A stretch of 7,217 nt of DNA from NCBI GenBank assembly GCA_017521345.1, contig JAFXCU010000022.1:1-7217 (forward strand). Reading direction: 5' to 3'. This document shows positions 1 to 6,364 of the stretch, piece after piece; positions within the stretch are counted from its first letter, which is position 1; the number at the start of each line of letters is the position of its first letter. Made by a program: the position numbers and the translations under genes. Under the pieces are notes generated by a model. That model saw nothing but the letters and a program-made list of their open reading frames with translations, was not told the origin of the DNA and did no database searches. The stretch is from Ruminiclostridium sp. Lineage in GTDB: Bacteria > Bacillota_A > Clostridia > Oscillospirales > Oscillospiraceae.

Positions 1-13
1 CCGGGGGATGGGA

Positions 14-559
14 TCACTTCAGATCGTCGTTGTACACAGCACGGTCGCCGCCGATGAACTTAGGGCGGACCCGGGCGGCCAGCAGGATGGCCTCACCGAT
101 GTGCTTCTGCTCCAGACGGACGGGAACGGCCACGTGCTTCAGGTGCATACCAATGAGGGTACCGCCGATGTCCAGGCCGGCGTCGGCCTTGATGTGCTCC
201 ACGGCCACAGGCTCACGGAAGGAGTGATAGGCGGCGGTGGCAAAGGAGCTGCCTGCCTTGGGCTGGGGGACCACGTTGCAGATCTCTGCAAAGGGCACGG
301 CGTCCCGCTCCACGATGATGGCCCGGTTCAGATGCTCACAGCACTGGGCGGCCAGGTAGATGCCCTGGGGGACCAGGACTTCATTCAGACCGTCAAAGAT
401 GGCTTGTCCGATCTCGGGGCTGGAGTGGCTGCCCACCTTGTGGCCGGCAACCTCGCTGGTGGAGCAGCCTACCACCAGGATCTGGCCCTTCTTCAGCTTG
501 CCTGCCTGGCAGATCTGCTGGGCGGCCAGCTTGGCTTCGTTACGAACTTGATCCAACAT
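14..559 (-). CDS. ywlG: UPF0340 (DUF436, YwlG/TIGR01440) family protein
   Basis: A 181-residue soluble protein recognised as the UPF0340/YwlG family, whose Bacillus member is about the same length (about 180 aa). Hallmark stretches visible are GCSTSEVAGHKVGSHSS near residues 31-47 and AQCCEHLNRA near residues 71-80, followed by a Gly-rich GLDIGGTLIGMHL segment (128-140). The paired Cys-Cys and conserved His are typical of the family. Its biochemical role is not established as far as I know, so none is assigned. No signal peptide or membrane helix is visible, so it should be cytoplasmic. I chose the ATG at 559 because AGAGGTG sits 6 nt upstream. An in-frame GTG at 568 would place the start inside that ribosome binding site. 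A private promoter lies just upstream, so it is probably transcribed separately from the exporter pair, although no terminator separates them. Family call is firm; function is unknown. Confidence 0.92.
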   Translation of the reverse strand: MLDQVRNEAKLAAQQICQAGKLKKGQILVVGCSTSEVAGHKVGSHSSPEIGQAIFDGLNEVLVPQGIYLAAQCCEHLNRAIIVERDAVPFAEICNVVPQPKAGSSFATAAYHSFREPVAVEHIKADAGLDIGGTLIGMHLKHVAVPVRLEQKHIGEAILLAARVRPKFIGGDRAVYNDDLK

Positions 560-565
560 GATTGA

Positions 566-572
566 CACCTCT
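566..572 (-). promoter_or_regulatory. Ribosome binding site deciding the ywlG start
   Basis: The minus strand reads AGAGGTG ending 6 nt before the ATG at 559. The upstream in-frame GTG at 568-566 overlaps this element, so the ATG is the better start. Confidence 0.7.
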
Positions 573-620
573 ATCGTATTCTCTTCTCTGTTCCACAGGG
601 AAGGCTATTCTCTCACCTGT

Positions 621-626
621 ATTATA
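621..626 (-). promoter_or_regulatory. Likely promoter -10 element of ywlG
   Basis: The minus strand reads a perfect TATAAT at 626-621, about 62 nt before the ywlG start, giving a predicted leader of about 55 nt. The best-placed -35 region is poor (ATAGAA with a 17-nt spacer), so promoter strength is uncertain. The 116-bp gap between ywlG and the exporter pair holds no other gene. Confidence 0.5.
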
Positions 627-675
627 CCTGTTCTTGGCCTGTTTTCTATAGCCAAAAAAGGAAAATTTCACAAGG

Positions 676-1161
676 TCAGTTTTCCCCCCGCTGGGTCTTT
701 AACTTCTCCTCGATGATCCGGCGGCGGCGAGAGCGGATGCTCAGGTACAGGCGGAAGAGCTCAGACCCGATGATGATACCCACGGCAATGCCCACCGCAA
801 TGGAGCCGGTCTCGGCCCCTTTCCGGATGATCTGGGACATATTCTTGCTGACGATGGCCTCCATGGTATAGTAGAGGGCGCCGCCGGGCAGGAGGGGCAC
901 GATGCCCGTCAGCAGGAAGATGTTGGCCGGGGCCTTCCGCAGGCGGGCCATCCACTCCGACCACAGGCAGATGAGGGCAGCGGCAATGAGGTTGCTCACA
1001 AAAACGCTGGCCCCATGCTCCCAGGCGATGAGATAGAAGGTCCAGGACAGGGCTCCTCCCAGGGTGACCAGGGGCAGATGACGGGGGTTAACACTGAACA
1101 GGAAAGCAAAGCCCAGGGTACCCAGGGCAGCCGCAACGATCTGGATGATATGCTCGGTCAC
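676..1161 (-). CDS. Small subunit of a split threonine/serine exporter (ThrE C-terminal, DUF3815/YjjB-like)
   Basis: A 161-residue hydrophobic protein of the DUF3815 (ThrE_2) family, corresponding to the C-terminal transmembrane half of the amino-acid exporter ThrE. Four to five membrane segments can be read at about residues 4-23, 28-47, 52-70, 81-98 and 118-140. They include the family-typical loop TGIVPLLPGGALYYTM at 85-100, where the Pro-Gly turn is conserved. The C-terminus is strongly basic (RSRRRR, 143-148), suggesting a cytoplasmic tail. The GTG start overlaps the last codons of the upstream gene as GTGA, and AGGAGG lies 9 nt before it (1176-1171), inside the partner gene. Known relatives work together with a DUF1212 partner in exporting threonine, serine or small organic acids. 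The substrate here is not shown by sequence. No terminator is visible after the stop codon. Confidence 0.88.
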   Translation of the reverse strand: MTEHIIQIVAAALGTLGFAFLFSVNPRHLPLVTLGGALSWTFYLIAWEHGASVFVSNLIAAALICLWSEWMARLRKAPANIFLLTGIVPLLPGGALYYTMEAIVSKNMSQIIRKGAETGSIAVGIAVGIIIGSELFRLYLSIRSRRRRIIEEKLKTQRGEN

Positions 1162-1922
1162 AGGATGCCACCTCCTATCATCATGGCGGCGGCATAGCCG
1201 ATGGCGATAGCCCCGGCTCCCAGGACGGCCTCGGTCATCCGGTAGATGCCCGTGAGGATGTCCGAGTAAAAGAGCTCACGGACCCCGTTCACCAGCGCAA
1301 GTCCCGGAATGAAAATCATGATGGTGCCGATGACGATCTGATCCAGGTCCAGACTCCAGCCCATGCCGGCCACCGTCCGGGCCAGAAGGCCAGACAGGAA
1401 GCAGGCGATGAGGGTGTAGATGGTCCGGTGCTGCCGGTGGGCCCGGCGGAACTGCTCCAGGCAGTAGATGAAGAAGCCGATGGCCGCCGCTGCCAGACCG
1501 TCCAGCAGGTTTCCGCCGAAGAAGACGGCAAAGGCACCGGAGCCCAGCAGGTAACCCCCCAGCTCTGACCAGGACCAACGGGGGCCGCTGTGGTCCAAAA
1601 CCTTGGGCAGGTCCGTCAAGGGGGGCACCAAATCACAGATATACCGGGCGGCAGCGTTGATGTCCTCCAGCCGCTGGAGGTTGGTGCCGGTCTTGTCCGG
1701 CAGGACCATACAGGTGCTGGTGTAGTGCTCCCCCTCCTCATTCTTCACGGTCACTGCCGTCTGGGAGGCCAGGGCGTGGGCGTCCAGCACCTCCAGCCCG
1801 TAGGCCCGGAGGATGCGGGCCATGGTGTTCTCGGCACGCCAGGCCTCGGCGCCGCACTCCATCATTTTCCGTCCTATATTTAAGGTGTACTCCACAAGGG
1901 ATTCCATTTCTTTCTGCGTCAC
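1158..1922 (-). CDS. Large subunit of a split threonine/serine exporter (ThrE N-terminal, DUF1212/YjjP-like)
   Basis: A 254-residue protein of the DUF1212/ThrE N-terminal family. The first 110 residues are soluble and carry the typical MECGAEAWRAENTMARILRA segment (21-40) and a cytosolic region with the conserved Asn/Arg pattern. The rest holds about five membrane helices (about 121-137, 140-154, 168-186, 195-212 and 229-250). The family signature IFIPGLALVNGVRELFYSD (203-221) is followed by the TGIYRMTEA helix (224-232). I place the start at the GTG 1922 because AAAGGAG lies 7 nt upstream. A longer reading to 2147 has no support and would cross the divergent promoter of the neighbour. It overlaps the small-subunit gene by 4 nt, and both halves are probably needed for one exporter that expels threonine/serine-like substrates at the cost of the proton gradient. 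Family call is firm; the substrate is inferred from homologues. Confidence 0.9.
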   Translation of the reverse strand: MTQKEMESLVEYTLNIGRKMMECGAEAWRAENTMARILRAYGLEVLDAHALASQTAVTVKNEEGEHYTSTCMVLPDKTGTNLQRLEDINAAARYICDLVPPLTDLPKVLDHSGPRWSWSELGGYLLGSGAFAVFFGGNLLDGLAAAAIGFFIYCLEQFRRAHRQHRTIYTLIACFLSGLLARTVAGMGWSLDLDQIVIGTIMIFIPGLALVNGVRELFYSDILTGIYRMTEAVLGAGAIAIGYAAAMMIGGGIL

Positions 1923-1929
1923 AGGATCA

Positions 1930-1936
1930 CTCCTTT
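1930..1936 (-). promoter_or_regulatory. Ribosome binding site deciding the exporter large-subunit start
   Basis: The minus strand reads AAAGGAG with a 7-nt spacer to the GTG at 1922. This fixes the start far downstream of the longest open reading frame, which has no comparable site before its first codon. Confidence 0.75.
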
Positions 1937-1948
1937 CCAGAGAACGCC

Positions 1949-1977
1949 ATGATAAACCAATCCAAACCAAAATACAA
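1949..1977 (-). promoter_or_regulatory. Probable promoter of the exporter operon
   Basis: On the minus strand, TTGTAT (1977-1972) and TATCAT (1954-1949) are separated by 17 nt. The -10 matches consensus at 5 of 6 positions and the -35 at 3 of 6. It would start transcription about 20 nt before the GTG, placing the ribosome binding site very close to the 5' end. It is back-to-back with the plus-strand promoter at 2029-2057. Confidence 0.45.
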
Positions 1978-2028
1978 GGGAAAAAGAACACAGAAATCTC
2001 CTTTCTTTTCCCGATCCTCTGCACAGGA

Positions 2029-2057
2029 TTGACGGCTCCCTGAAAATAGGGTAAACT
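2029..2057 (+). promoter_or_regulatory. Promoter of the DUF975 gene
   Basis: TTGACG at 2029-2034 (5 of 6 to the -35 consensus) and TAAACT at 2052-2057 (4 of 6 to the -10) are separated by exactly 17 nt. Predicted transcription begins near 2064, leaving a short leader of about 37 nt before the ATG. Confidence 0.65.
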
Positions 2058-2100
2058 AATAGGCAAGAAATCTGAATTTTCGACTTTTGGAGGTGTTCCT

Positions 2101-2853
2101 ATGTGGGATCGCGTCACATTCAAAGCCACCGGCAAAGCAAACTTCAAGGCCCACTACTGGCCTTTCGTGGGGATCAGCCTGCTCCTGGGTCTTGCCTCTG
2201 GAGCCTTCTTCGTGGACATTGATACCAACGAAATTTCCTACCATGTCCAGAGCATGAACATAGACGGCATCCAGCAGTTCTACTACTCTGTGGAGCCCAT
2301 CCTGGGGCTCGCCGCCTCCCTTGTTGCCCTCTCCTCCATTGGTATCTTCGCCCTGACCCTTCTGGTGGGCAACCCCCTGGAGGTGGGTGCCTTTCGCTAC
2401 TTCCTGGAGAACACCACCTTCCACACCGGCGACATGGGCCGCATCGGCATGGGCTTCTCCGTAAACTACGGCAACGTGGTGCTGACCCAGTTCCTGCGGA
2501 ACCTGTACATCTTCCTGTGGTCCCTCCTGTTTGTGATCCCCGGCATCGTCCGGGCCTATGGATACTTCGCCGTGCCCTACATCCTGGCGGAGAACCCCAA
2601 CATGGACCACAAGCGCGCCCTGGAACTGAGCCGCCAGATGACCATGGGATTCAAGGGCGAGCTCTTCGTCACCGACCTGTCCTTCCTGGGCTGGCATCTG
2701 CTCAACGCCCTGACCGTTGGCATCCTGGGCATCTTCTACGTAACCCCCTACCTCAACGGCACCAAGGCGGAGATCTACCGGTTCCTCCGGGCCAACGCCA
2801 TCCAGCAGGGCATCACCAGCCCTCAGGAACTCCCCGGCATGGGCAGCCTGTAA
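2101..2853 (+). CDS. DUF975 family integral membrane protein
   Basis: A 250-residue multi-pass membrane protein recognised as DUF975 (PF06161). Typical features are an N-terminal stretch before the first helix (KANFKAHYWPFVGISLLLG, 12-30), a second hydrophobic segment at about 66-90, and the family core LYIFLWSLLFVIPGIVRAYGY (135-155), where W-x-L-x-F-x-I-P-G-I is diagnostic. These are followed by YILAENPNMDHKRALELSRQMTMGFKGELF (160-189) and a last helix pair around DLSFLGWHLLNALTVGILGIFYVTPY (192-217). The ending TKAEIYRFLR matches the family's usual T-x-A-x-x-Y finish. GGAGGTG lies 5 nt before the ATG. It has its own promoter and terminator, so it is a single-gene unit. The family's function is unknown to me; membrane location is clear, and no enzymatic motif is visible. 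Confidence 0.9.
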   Translation: MWDRVTFKATGKANFKAHYWPFVGISLLLGLASGAFFVDIDTNEISYHVQSMNIDGIQQFYYSVEPILGLAASLVALSSIGIFALTLLVGNPLEVGAFRYFLENTTFHTGDMGRIGMGFSVNYGNVVLTQFLRNLYIFLWSLLFVIPGIVRAYGYFAVPYILAENPNMDHKRALELSRQMTMGFKGELFVTDLSFLGWHLLNALTVGILGIFYVTPYLNGTKAEIYRFLRANAIQQGITSPQELPGMGSL

Positions 2854-2860
2854 GCCAATC

Positions 2861-2893
2861 AAGCCTCCTGCGGCATCCCGCAGGAGGCTTTTT
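2861..2893 (+). terminator. Rho-independent terminator after the DUF975 gene
   Basis: A perfect 13-bp stem (AAGCCTCCTGCGG at 2861-2873 with its complement at 2878-2890) closes a CATC tetraloop and runs into TTTTT at 2889-2893. It lies 7 nt after the stop codon and isolates the gene from the opp operon downstream. Confidence 0.95.
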
Positions 2894-2944
2894 CCGTTCA
2901 CCTGGGGGAATTTATTCCTTTGGGCAAGTTGCCGAATCCGCAAA

Positions 2945-2965
2945 AATCCATCCGCCGGAAGGATT
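2945..2965. repeat. 21-bp imperfect palindrome upstream of opp
   Basis: AATCC-A-TCCG-C-CGGA-A-GGATT is symmetric about position 2955, with nine of ten base pairs complementary and one A-A mismatch on each side. It could be a protein-binding dyad or a small RNA hairpin. No regulator is assigned. Confidence 0.45.
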
Positions 2966-3110
2966 CCAGAAATAAATATTCATACTTCGTCAGAAAACGC
3001 AGAATCTCATGCAGACTTACCCGCATATATCAGGATATTTACCAGGTCATAATGGTACAACCCGTAAGATTTCTTGAAATTTCCGGGTCTGTATTCCACG
3101 TTTTTCTCCG

Positions 3111-3125
3111 GTTTTTCTGAAATTT
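3111..3125 (+). promoter_or_regulatory. Possible CodY box upstream of the opp promoter
   Basis: GTTTTTCTGAAATTT matches the known CodY consensus AATTTTCWGAAAATT at 12 of 15 positions, including the central TTTTCTGAAA core. It sits about 48 bp upstream of the likely -35 element. CodY is a known repressor of peptide transporters in many Firmicutes. Whether this organism has CodY cannot be seen, so this is an inference from a motif that AT-rich DNA can also give by chance. Confidence 0.35.
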
Positions 3126-3172
3126 TCGTCATCTTTCCGACGGTCAAAATCCACCGAACCCACCCAAAAACA

Positions 3173-3201
3173 TTGAAATTTTGCGCTCATTATGATATCT
3201 T
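3173..3201 (+). promoter_or_regulatory. Likely opp operon promoter with extended -10
   Basis: TTGAAA at 3173-3178 and TATCTT at 3196-3201 are separated by 17 nt. TGA directly before the -10 provides the extended TGn element. Transcription would begin near 3208, giving a leader of about 145 nt before oppB. An overlapping TACAAT at 3203-3208 is an alternative -10 with a weaker -35. Confidence 0.55.
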
Positions 3202-3352
3202 ATACAATGATGTTTTTTGCATTAAAGCGCCATGTAGGTAAAGTATCGTCCCACCTTCCTTTTGGGCTTTTTCAAGATATCTCCCTTGCATAGTTTGATG
3301 CAAAATCATGTTCCATATAGAGAACGAAACACAAAACAAGGCAGGAATGAGT

Positions 3353-4282
3353 ATGAATTCAAAGACAATGTTTTACATCCTGAAACGCCTCTTGCTGGCG
3401 CTTCTGACGGTGTGGCTGGTCATAACGATCACCTTCTTCGTTATGCGTGCCGTGCCCGGCGGCCCCTTCCTGGGTGAAAAGGCCGTCTCGGAAGCTGCCA
3501 TCAAGGCGCTGGAAGCCAAGTACGGCATGGACAAACCCCTGTTCCAGCAGTACCTGACCTATCTGAAGGACATCTTCACCGGTCTGGACTTCGGCCCCTC
3601 TCTGAAGCAGCGCGGCCGTGAGGTCATCGACATCATTTCCGACGGTCTGAAGATCTCCGCCAAGCTGGGCGTCATCGCCGCCTTCAGTGCAGCCGCCATC
3701 GGCATCCCTCTGGGCGCTGTGGCCGCTTTGCGCCGCAACACCATCGTAGACCGTATCATCATGGTCATCACCACCGCCAGCATCTCCATGCCCTCCTTCA
3801 TCATGGGCGCTCTGCTGCTGGTTCTCTTCTGCGTGCAGCTTCAGGTCCTCCCGGCCAACGGCACAACAACGGCGGGCTTGATCCTACCGGTCATAACCCT
3901 GGCCCTATACCCCATGGCCTACATCACCCGTCTGACCCGCTCTTCTATGCTGGACGTTCTGGGCCAGGACTACATCCGCACCGCCAAGGCCAAGGGCGTG
4001 GCAGGTCCCCGGATCATCTTCGGCCATGCACTGAAGAACTCCCTGATCCCCGTGCTGACCTACTTCGGCCCCATGCTGGCCTACATCGTCACCGGTTCTC
4101 TGGTGGTTGAGCAGATCTTTGCCGTCCCCGGCATCGGCCGCGCCTTCATCACCAGCATCACCGGCCGTGACTATCCCCTGATCATGGGCACCACCATCGT
4201 CCTGGCCACCCTGATCGTCATCATGAACCTGGTGACCGACATCCTGTATAAGGTCGTCGACCCCAGAATCAATCTGGAATAA
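3353..4282 (+). CDS. oppB: Oligopeptide ABC transporter permease, OppB/DppB type
   Basis: A 309-residue inner-membrane permease of the OppB/DppB family, one of two channel subunits of a peptide importer. The N-terminus is classic for the family: YILKRLLLALLTVWLVITIT (8-27) is the first helix, followed by FFVMRAVPGGPF (28-39). Five more helices can be traced (about 100-125, 133-160, 175-192, 231-252 and 278-298). The EAA coupling loop that contacts the ATPases is DYIRTAKAKGVAGPRIIFGHALKN (206-229), with the conserved Gly. The C-terminus VDPRINLE is family-typical. I chose the ATG at 3353 (AGGA 6 nt upstream); the ATG at 3347 with AAGG 5 nt upstream is nearly as good. A start at 3308 lacks any ribosome binding site and adds a polar, non-conserved extension. 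First gene of the opp operon; peptide specificity cannot be read from a permease. Confidence 0.93.
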   Translation: MNSKTMFYILKRLLLALLTVWLVITITFFVMRAVPGGPFLGEKAVSEAAIKALEAKYGMDKPLFQQYLTYLKDIFTGLDFGPSLKQRGREVIDIISDGLKISAKLGVIAAFSAAAIGIPLGAVAALRRNTIVDRIIMVITTASISMPSFIMGALLLVLFCVQLQVLPANGTTTAGLILPVITLALYPMAYITRLTRSSMLDVLGQDYIRTAKAKGVAGPRIIFGHALKNSLIPVLTYFGPMLAYIVTGSLVVEQIFAVPGIGRAFITSITGRDYPLIMGTTIVLATLIVIMNLVTDILYKVVDPRINLE

Positions 4283-4299
4283 AGGAGGGAAGAGAAACA

Positions 4300-5358
4300 A
4301 TGAGCAAAAAACTGCTGAGCATGCAGGTGAATATGGACGCATTCCTGCCCGCAACCGATGCGGAAAAGGCATACATGGTCCAGATGCGCCCCTCTTCCAC
4401 CTTCTTTAAGGACGGTGTCCGCCGGCTGAAGAAGAACAAGGTGGCCTCCACCTGCTTCGTGATCATCGTGCTGATCACCATTTCCGCTATCTTCCTTCCC
4501 ATGTTCTGGCCCTACGCTTACGATGCCCAGCTGGGCATGATCCCCGGCCAGCCCATGGATCCCTCCTTCAACAACCTGGCTCCCTTTGAATACAGCGCCA
4601 CCGAGCTGGCCAGACAAGCCGCCGGCGAGAACATCTTCCCCCACATCTTCGGCACCGACTCCTCCGGCCGCGACTACTTCATCCGCGTGGTCTACGGCAC
4701 CCGCATCTCCCTGGCCGTCGGCTTCTTCGCCAGTATCATCGTTCTGATCATCGGCATGACCATCGGCTCCATCTCCGGCTTCTGCGGCGGCAAGGTGGAC
4801 ATCGCCATCATGCGTATCGTTGACATCATCTACTCTCTGCCCGACATGCTGATGGTCATCCTGCTCTCCTCCGTCCTGGGCGTCACCCTGGAGTCCGTCA
4901 TCGAGGGCACCGTCTTCGCCAAGCTGGGCACCAACATGATCTCCCTGTTCATCGTCTTCGGCCTGCTGTACTGGGTCTCCATGTCCCGTCTGATCCGCGG
5001 TCAGATCCTGTCCCTCCGCGAGCAGGAATACGTTCTGGCCGCCCAGGCCACCGGCGCAAAGGGCAAGTGGATCATCACCAAGCACCTGCTGCCCAACTGC
5101 ATCTCCGTGGTCATCATCTCCACCTGCCTGCAGATCCCCAGCGCCATCTTCACCGAGAGCTACCTGTCCTTCCTGGGCCTGGGCGTCAACGCTCCCATGC
5201 CCTCCCTGGGCTCCCTGGCCTCCGACGCGCTGAACGGTCTGAGCTCCTATCCCCACCGTCTGGTCATCCCCGCTCTGGTCATCTCCCTGATCGTTCTTTC
5301 TCTGAACCTCTTCGGCGACGGCCTGCGGGACGCATTCGACCCCAAGCTGAAGAACTGA
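4300..5358 (+). CDS. oppC: Oligopeptide ABC transporter permease, OppC/DppC type
   Basis: A 352-residue inner-membrane permease of the OppC/DppC family, partner of OppB. The N-terminal OppC segment (about 31-70, SSTFFKDGVRRLKKNKVAS, then the first helix) precedes an external region of about 45 residues and the invariant FGTDSSGRDYF (117-127). Further helices lie at about 137-160, 170-195, 213-228, 266-285 and 321-340. The EAA loop EYVLAAQATGAKGKWIITKHLLPN spans 243-266, and the end SFLGLGVNAPMPSLGSL (290-306) is highly conserved. It is longer than the usual roughly 300 residues. Extra length is in the 30-residue polar N-terminus, the segment before FGTD, and an insertion around 194-212 between two helices. 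AGGAGG lies 11 nt before the ATG, and the gap to oppB is 17 nt, so the genes are co-transcribed. Confidence 0.94.
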   Translation: MSKKLLSMQVNMDAFLPATDAEKAYMVQMRPSSTFFKDGVRRLKKNKVASTCFVIIVLITISAIFLPMFWPYAYDAQLGMIPGQPMDPSFNNLAPFEYSATELARQAAGENIFPHIFGTDSSGRDYFIRVVYGTRISLAVGFFASIIVLIIGMTIGSISGFCGGKVDIAIMRIVDIIYSLPDMLMVILLSSVLGVTLESVIEGTVFAKLGTNMISLFIVFGLLYWVSMSRLIRGQILSLREQEYVLAAQATGAKGKWIITKHLLPNCISVVIISTCLQIPSAIFTESYLSFLGLGVNAPMPSLGSLASDALNGLSSYPHRLVIPALVISLIVLSLNLFGDGLRDAFDPKLKN

Positions 5359-5377
5359 GAAAGGAGGCGCAACACCT

Positions 5378-6364
5378 ATGGCATTATTAGAAGTTAACAA
5401 CTTACAGACCTCCTTCTTCACCCCCGCAGGCGAAGTGAAGGCCGTCAACGGCGTCTCCTTCAACCTGGACCGGGGCAAGGTCCTGGGCATCGTGGGCGAG
5501 TCCGGCTCCGGCAAGTCCGTCACCGCCTACTCCATCATGCAGATCCTCGCCTCCACCGGCAAGATCGTGGGCGGCTCCATCAAGCTGGACGGCCAGGAGC
5601 TGGTAAACGCAGGCGAGAAGGTCATGCAGGAAGTCCGCGGCAACAAGGTGAGTATCATCTTCCAGGACCCCATGACCTCCCTGAACCCCACCTACACCAT
5701 CGGTAAGCAGCTGATGGAGGCCATCCTGCTGCACATCACCAGTGATGAGAAGCAGGCACGCCAGATCGCTATCGACACCCTGCGTGCAGTTGGTATCGCC
5801 AACCCCGAGCAGCGTGTTGACGAGTATCCCCATCAGCTCTCCGGCGGCATGCGTCAGCGTGCAATGATCGCTATGGCTCTGGCTTCCAAGCCCGCCATCC
5901 TGATCGCCGACGAGCCCACCACCGCTCTGGACGTTACCATCCAGGCTCAGGTTCTTGACCTGATCAACGATCTGAAGCGTGAAAATAACACTGCTGTTAT
6001 CTTCATCACCCATGACATGGGCGTTATCGCCGAGATGAGCGACGACGTTGCAGTTATGTACCTGGGCAAGGTTGTTGAGGCTGCTGACGTAGATACTCTG
6101 TTCTACAACCCCATGCATCCCTACACCAAGGGCCTGCTGAAGTCCATCCCCACCGCTGATAAGCAGCATAAGGGTCGTTTCGATTGTATCTCCGGTACCG
6201 TACCCTATGCAATGAACCTGCCCGTGCAGTGCGGCTTCTGCGATCGCTGCGAGGAAGCAATTCCCGGCGTTTGCGACAAGGGTTACCCCCCGAATGTCGA
6301 AGTCGAGCCCGGCCACTTCGTTCGCTGCTTCAAATTTGCCGATAAGGGAACGGAGGGTAAATAA
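5378..6364 (+). CDS. oppD: Oligopeptide ABC transporter ATP-binding protein, OppD/DppD type
   Basis: A 328-residue cytoplasmic ATPase that powers peptide import with OppF. All nucleotide-binding motifs are intact: Walker A GESGSGKS (40-47), Q-loop FQDP with Gln96, signature LSGGMRQ (154-160), Walker B ILIADEP (174-180, catalytic Glu179), D-loop ALD, and H-loop His212. The oligopeptide/dipeptide C-terminal domain starts near MHPYTKGLL (246-254). It ends with Cys285, Cys291, Cys299 and Cys317, which match the four-cysteine iron-sulfur pattern of OppD/DppD proteins; an extra Cys288 sits inside it. AAGGAGG lies 10 nt before the ATG, 19 nt after oppC. Synonymous codon choice changes sharply inside this gene. 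Valine codons up to residue 91 are mostly GTC/GTG, while from residue 138 on they are mostly GTT, as in oppF. The family call is firm; peptide versus other substrate (for example nickel) is not settled by sequence. Confidence 0.95.
   Translation: MALLEVNNLQTSFFTPAGEVKAVNGVSFNLDRGKVLGIVGESGSGKSVTAYSIMQILASTGKIVGGSIKLDGQELVNAGEKVMQEVRGNKVSIIFQDPMTSLNPTYTIGKQLMEAILLHITSDEKQARQIAIDTLRAVGIANPEQRVDEYPHQLSGGMRQRAMIAMALASKPAILIADEPTTALDVTIQAQVLDLINDLKRENNTAVIFITHDMGVIAEMSDDVAVMYLGKVVEAADVDTLFYNPMHPYTKGLLKSIPTADKQHKGRFDCISGTVPYAMNLPVQCGFCDRCEEAIPGVCDKGYPPNVEVEPGHFVRCFKFADKGTEGK

Larger units (their letters stand above)
2894..3346 (+). other. Gene-free opp upstream region and leader
   Basis: About 450 bp without a credible gene, clearly richer in A/T than its flanks. 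It holds, in order: three small dyad symmetries (2907-2918, 2923-2933, 2945-2965), a CodY-box-like sequence (3111-3125) with a weaker copy at 3068-3082, the likely opp promoter (3173-3201), and a leader of about 140 nt with hairpin potential (3250-3272 and 3286-3303). Short open frames here lack ribosome binding sites and recognisable products. Confidence 0.7.

Noticed and set aside
8..565. A 185-codon plus-strand open frame opposite ywlG
   Set aside because: The opposite strand encodes a clear YwlG-family protein; the plus-strand frame gives a Gly/Leu/His-rich sequence with no supporting signals.
634..655. TTGGC...GCCAA inverted repeat as a terminator for the exporter operon
   Set aside because: The stem is only 5 bp with a 12-nt loop, and no T-run follows it on the minus strand.
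1923..2147. A 75-residue N-terminal extension of the exporter large subunit
   Set aside because: It would run through the divergent promoter and into the DUF975 gene. A strong ribosome binding site precedes the GTG at 1922, where family similarity begins.
2056..2943. A 295-codon minus-strand open frame opposite the DUF975 gene
   Set aside because: It crosses a strong terminator and a promoter of the plus-strand gene, and the translation resembles no known family.
3232..3237. ATGTAG start-stop in the opp leader
   Set aside because: No ribosome binding site precedes it, and a six-base match is expected by chance.
3308..3352. An earlier start for oppB at 3308
   Set aside because: No ribosome binding site precedes it, and the added 15 residues are polar and not family-like, whereas AGGA and AAGG precede the ATGs at 3353 and 3347.
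4171..5523. A 450-codon minus-strand open frame opposite oppC
   Set aside because: It is an artefact of the same codon bias: low-complexity Gly/Asp/Gln/His-rich translation with no family resemblance, spanning several gene boundaries.
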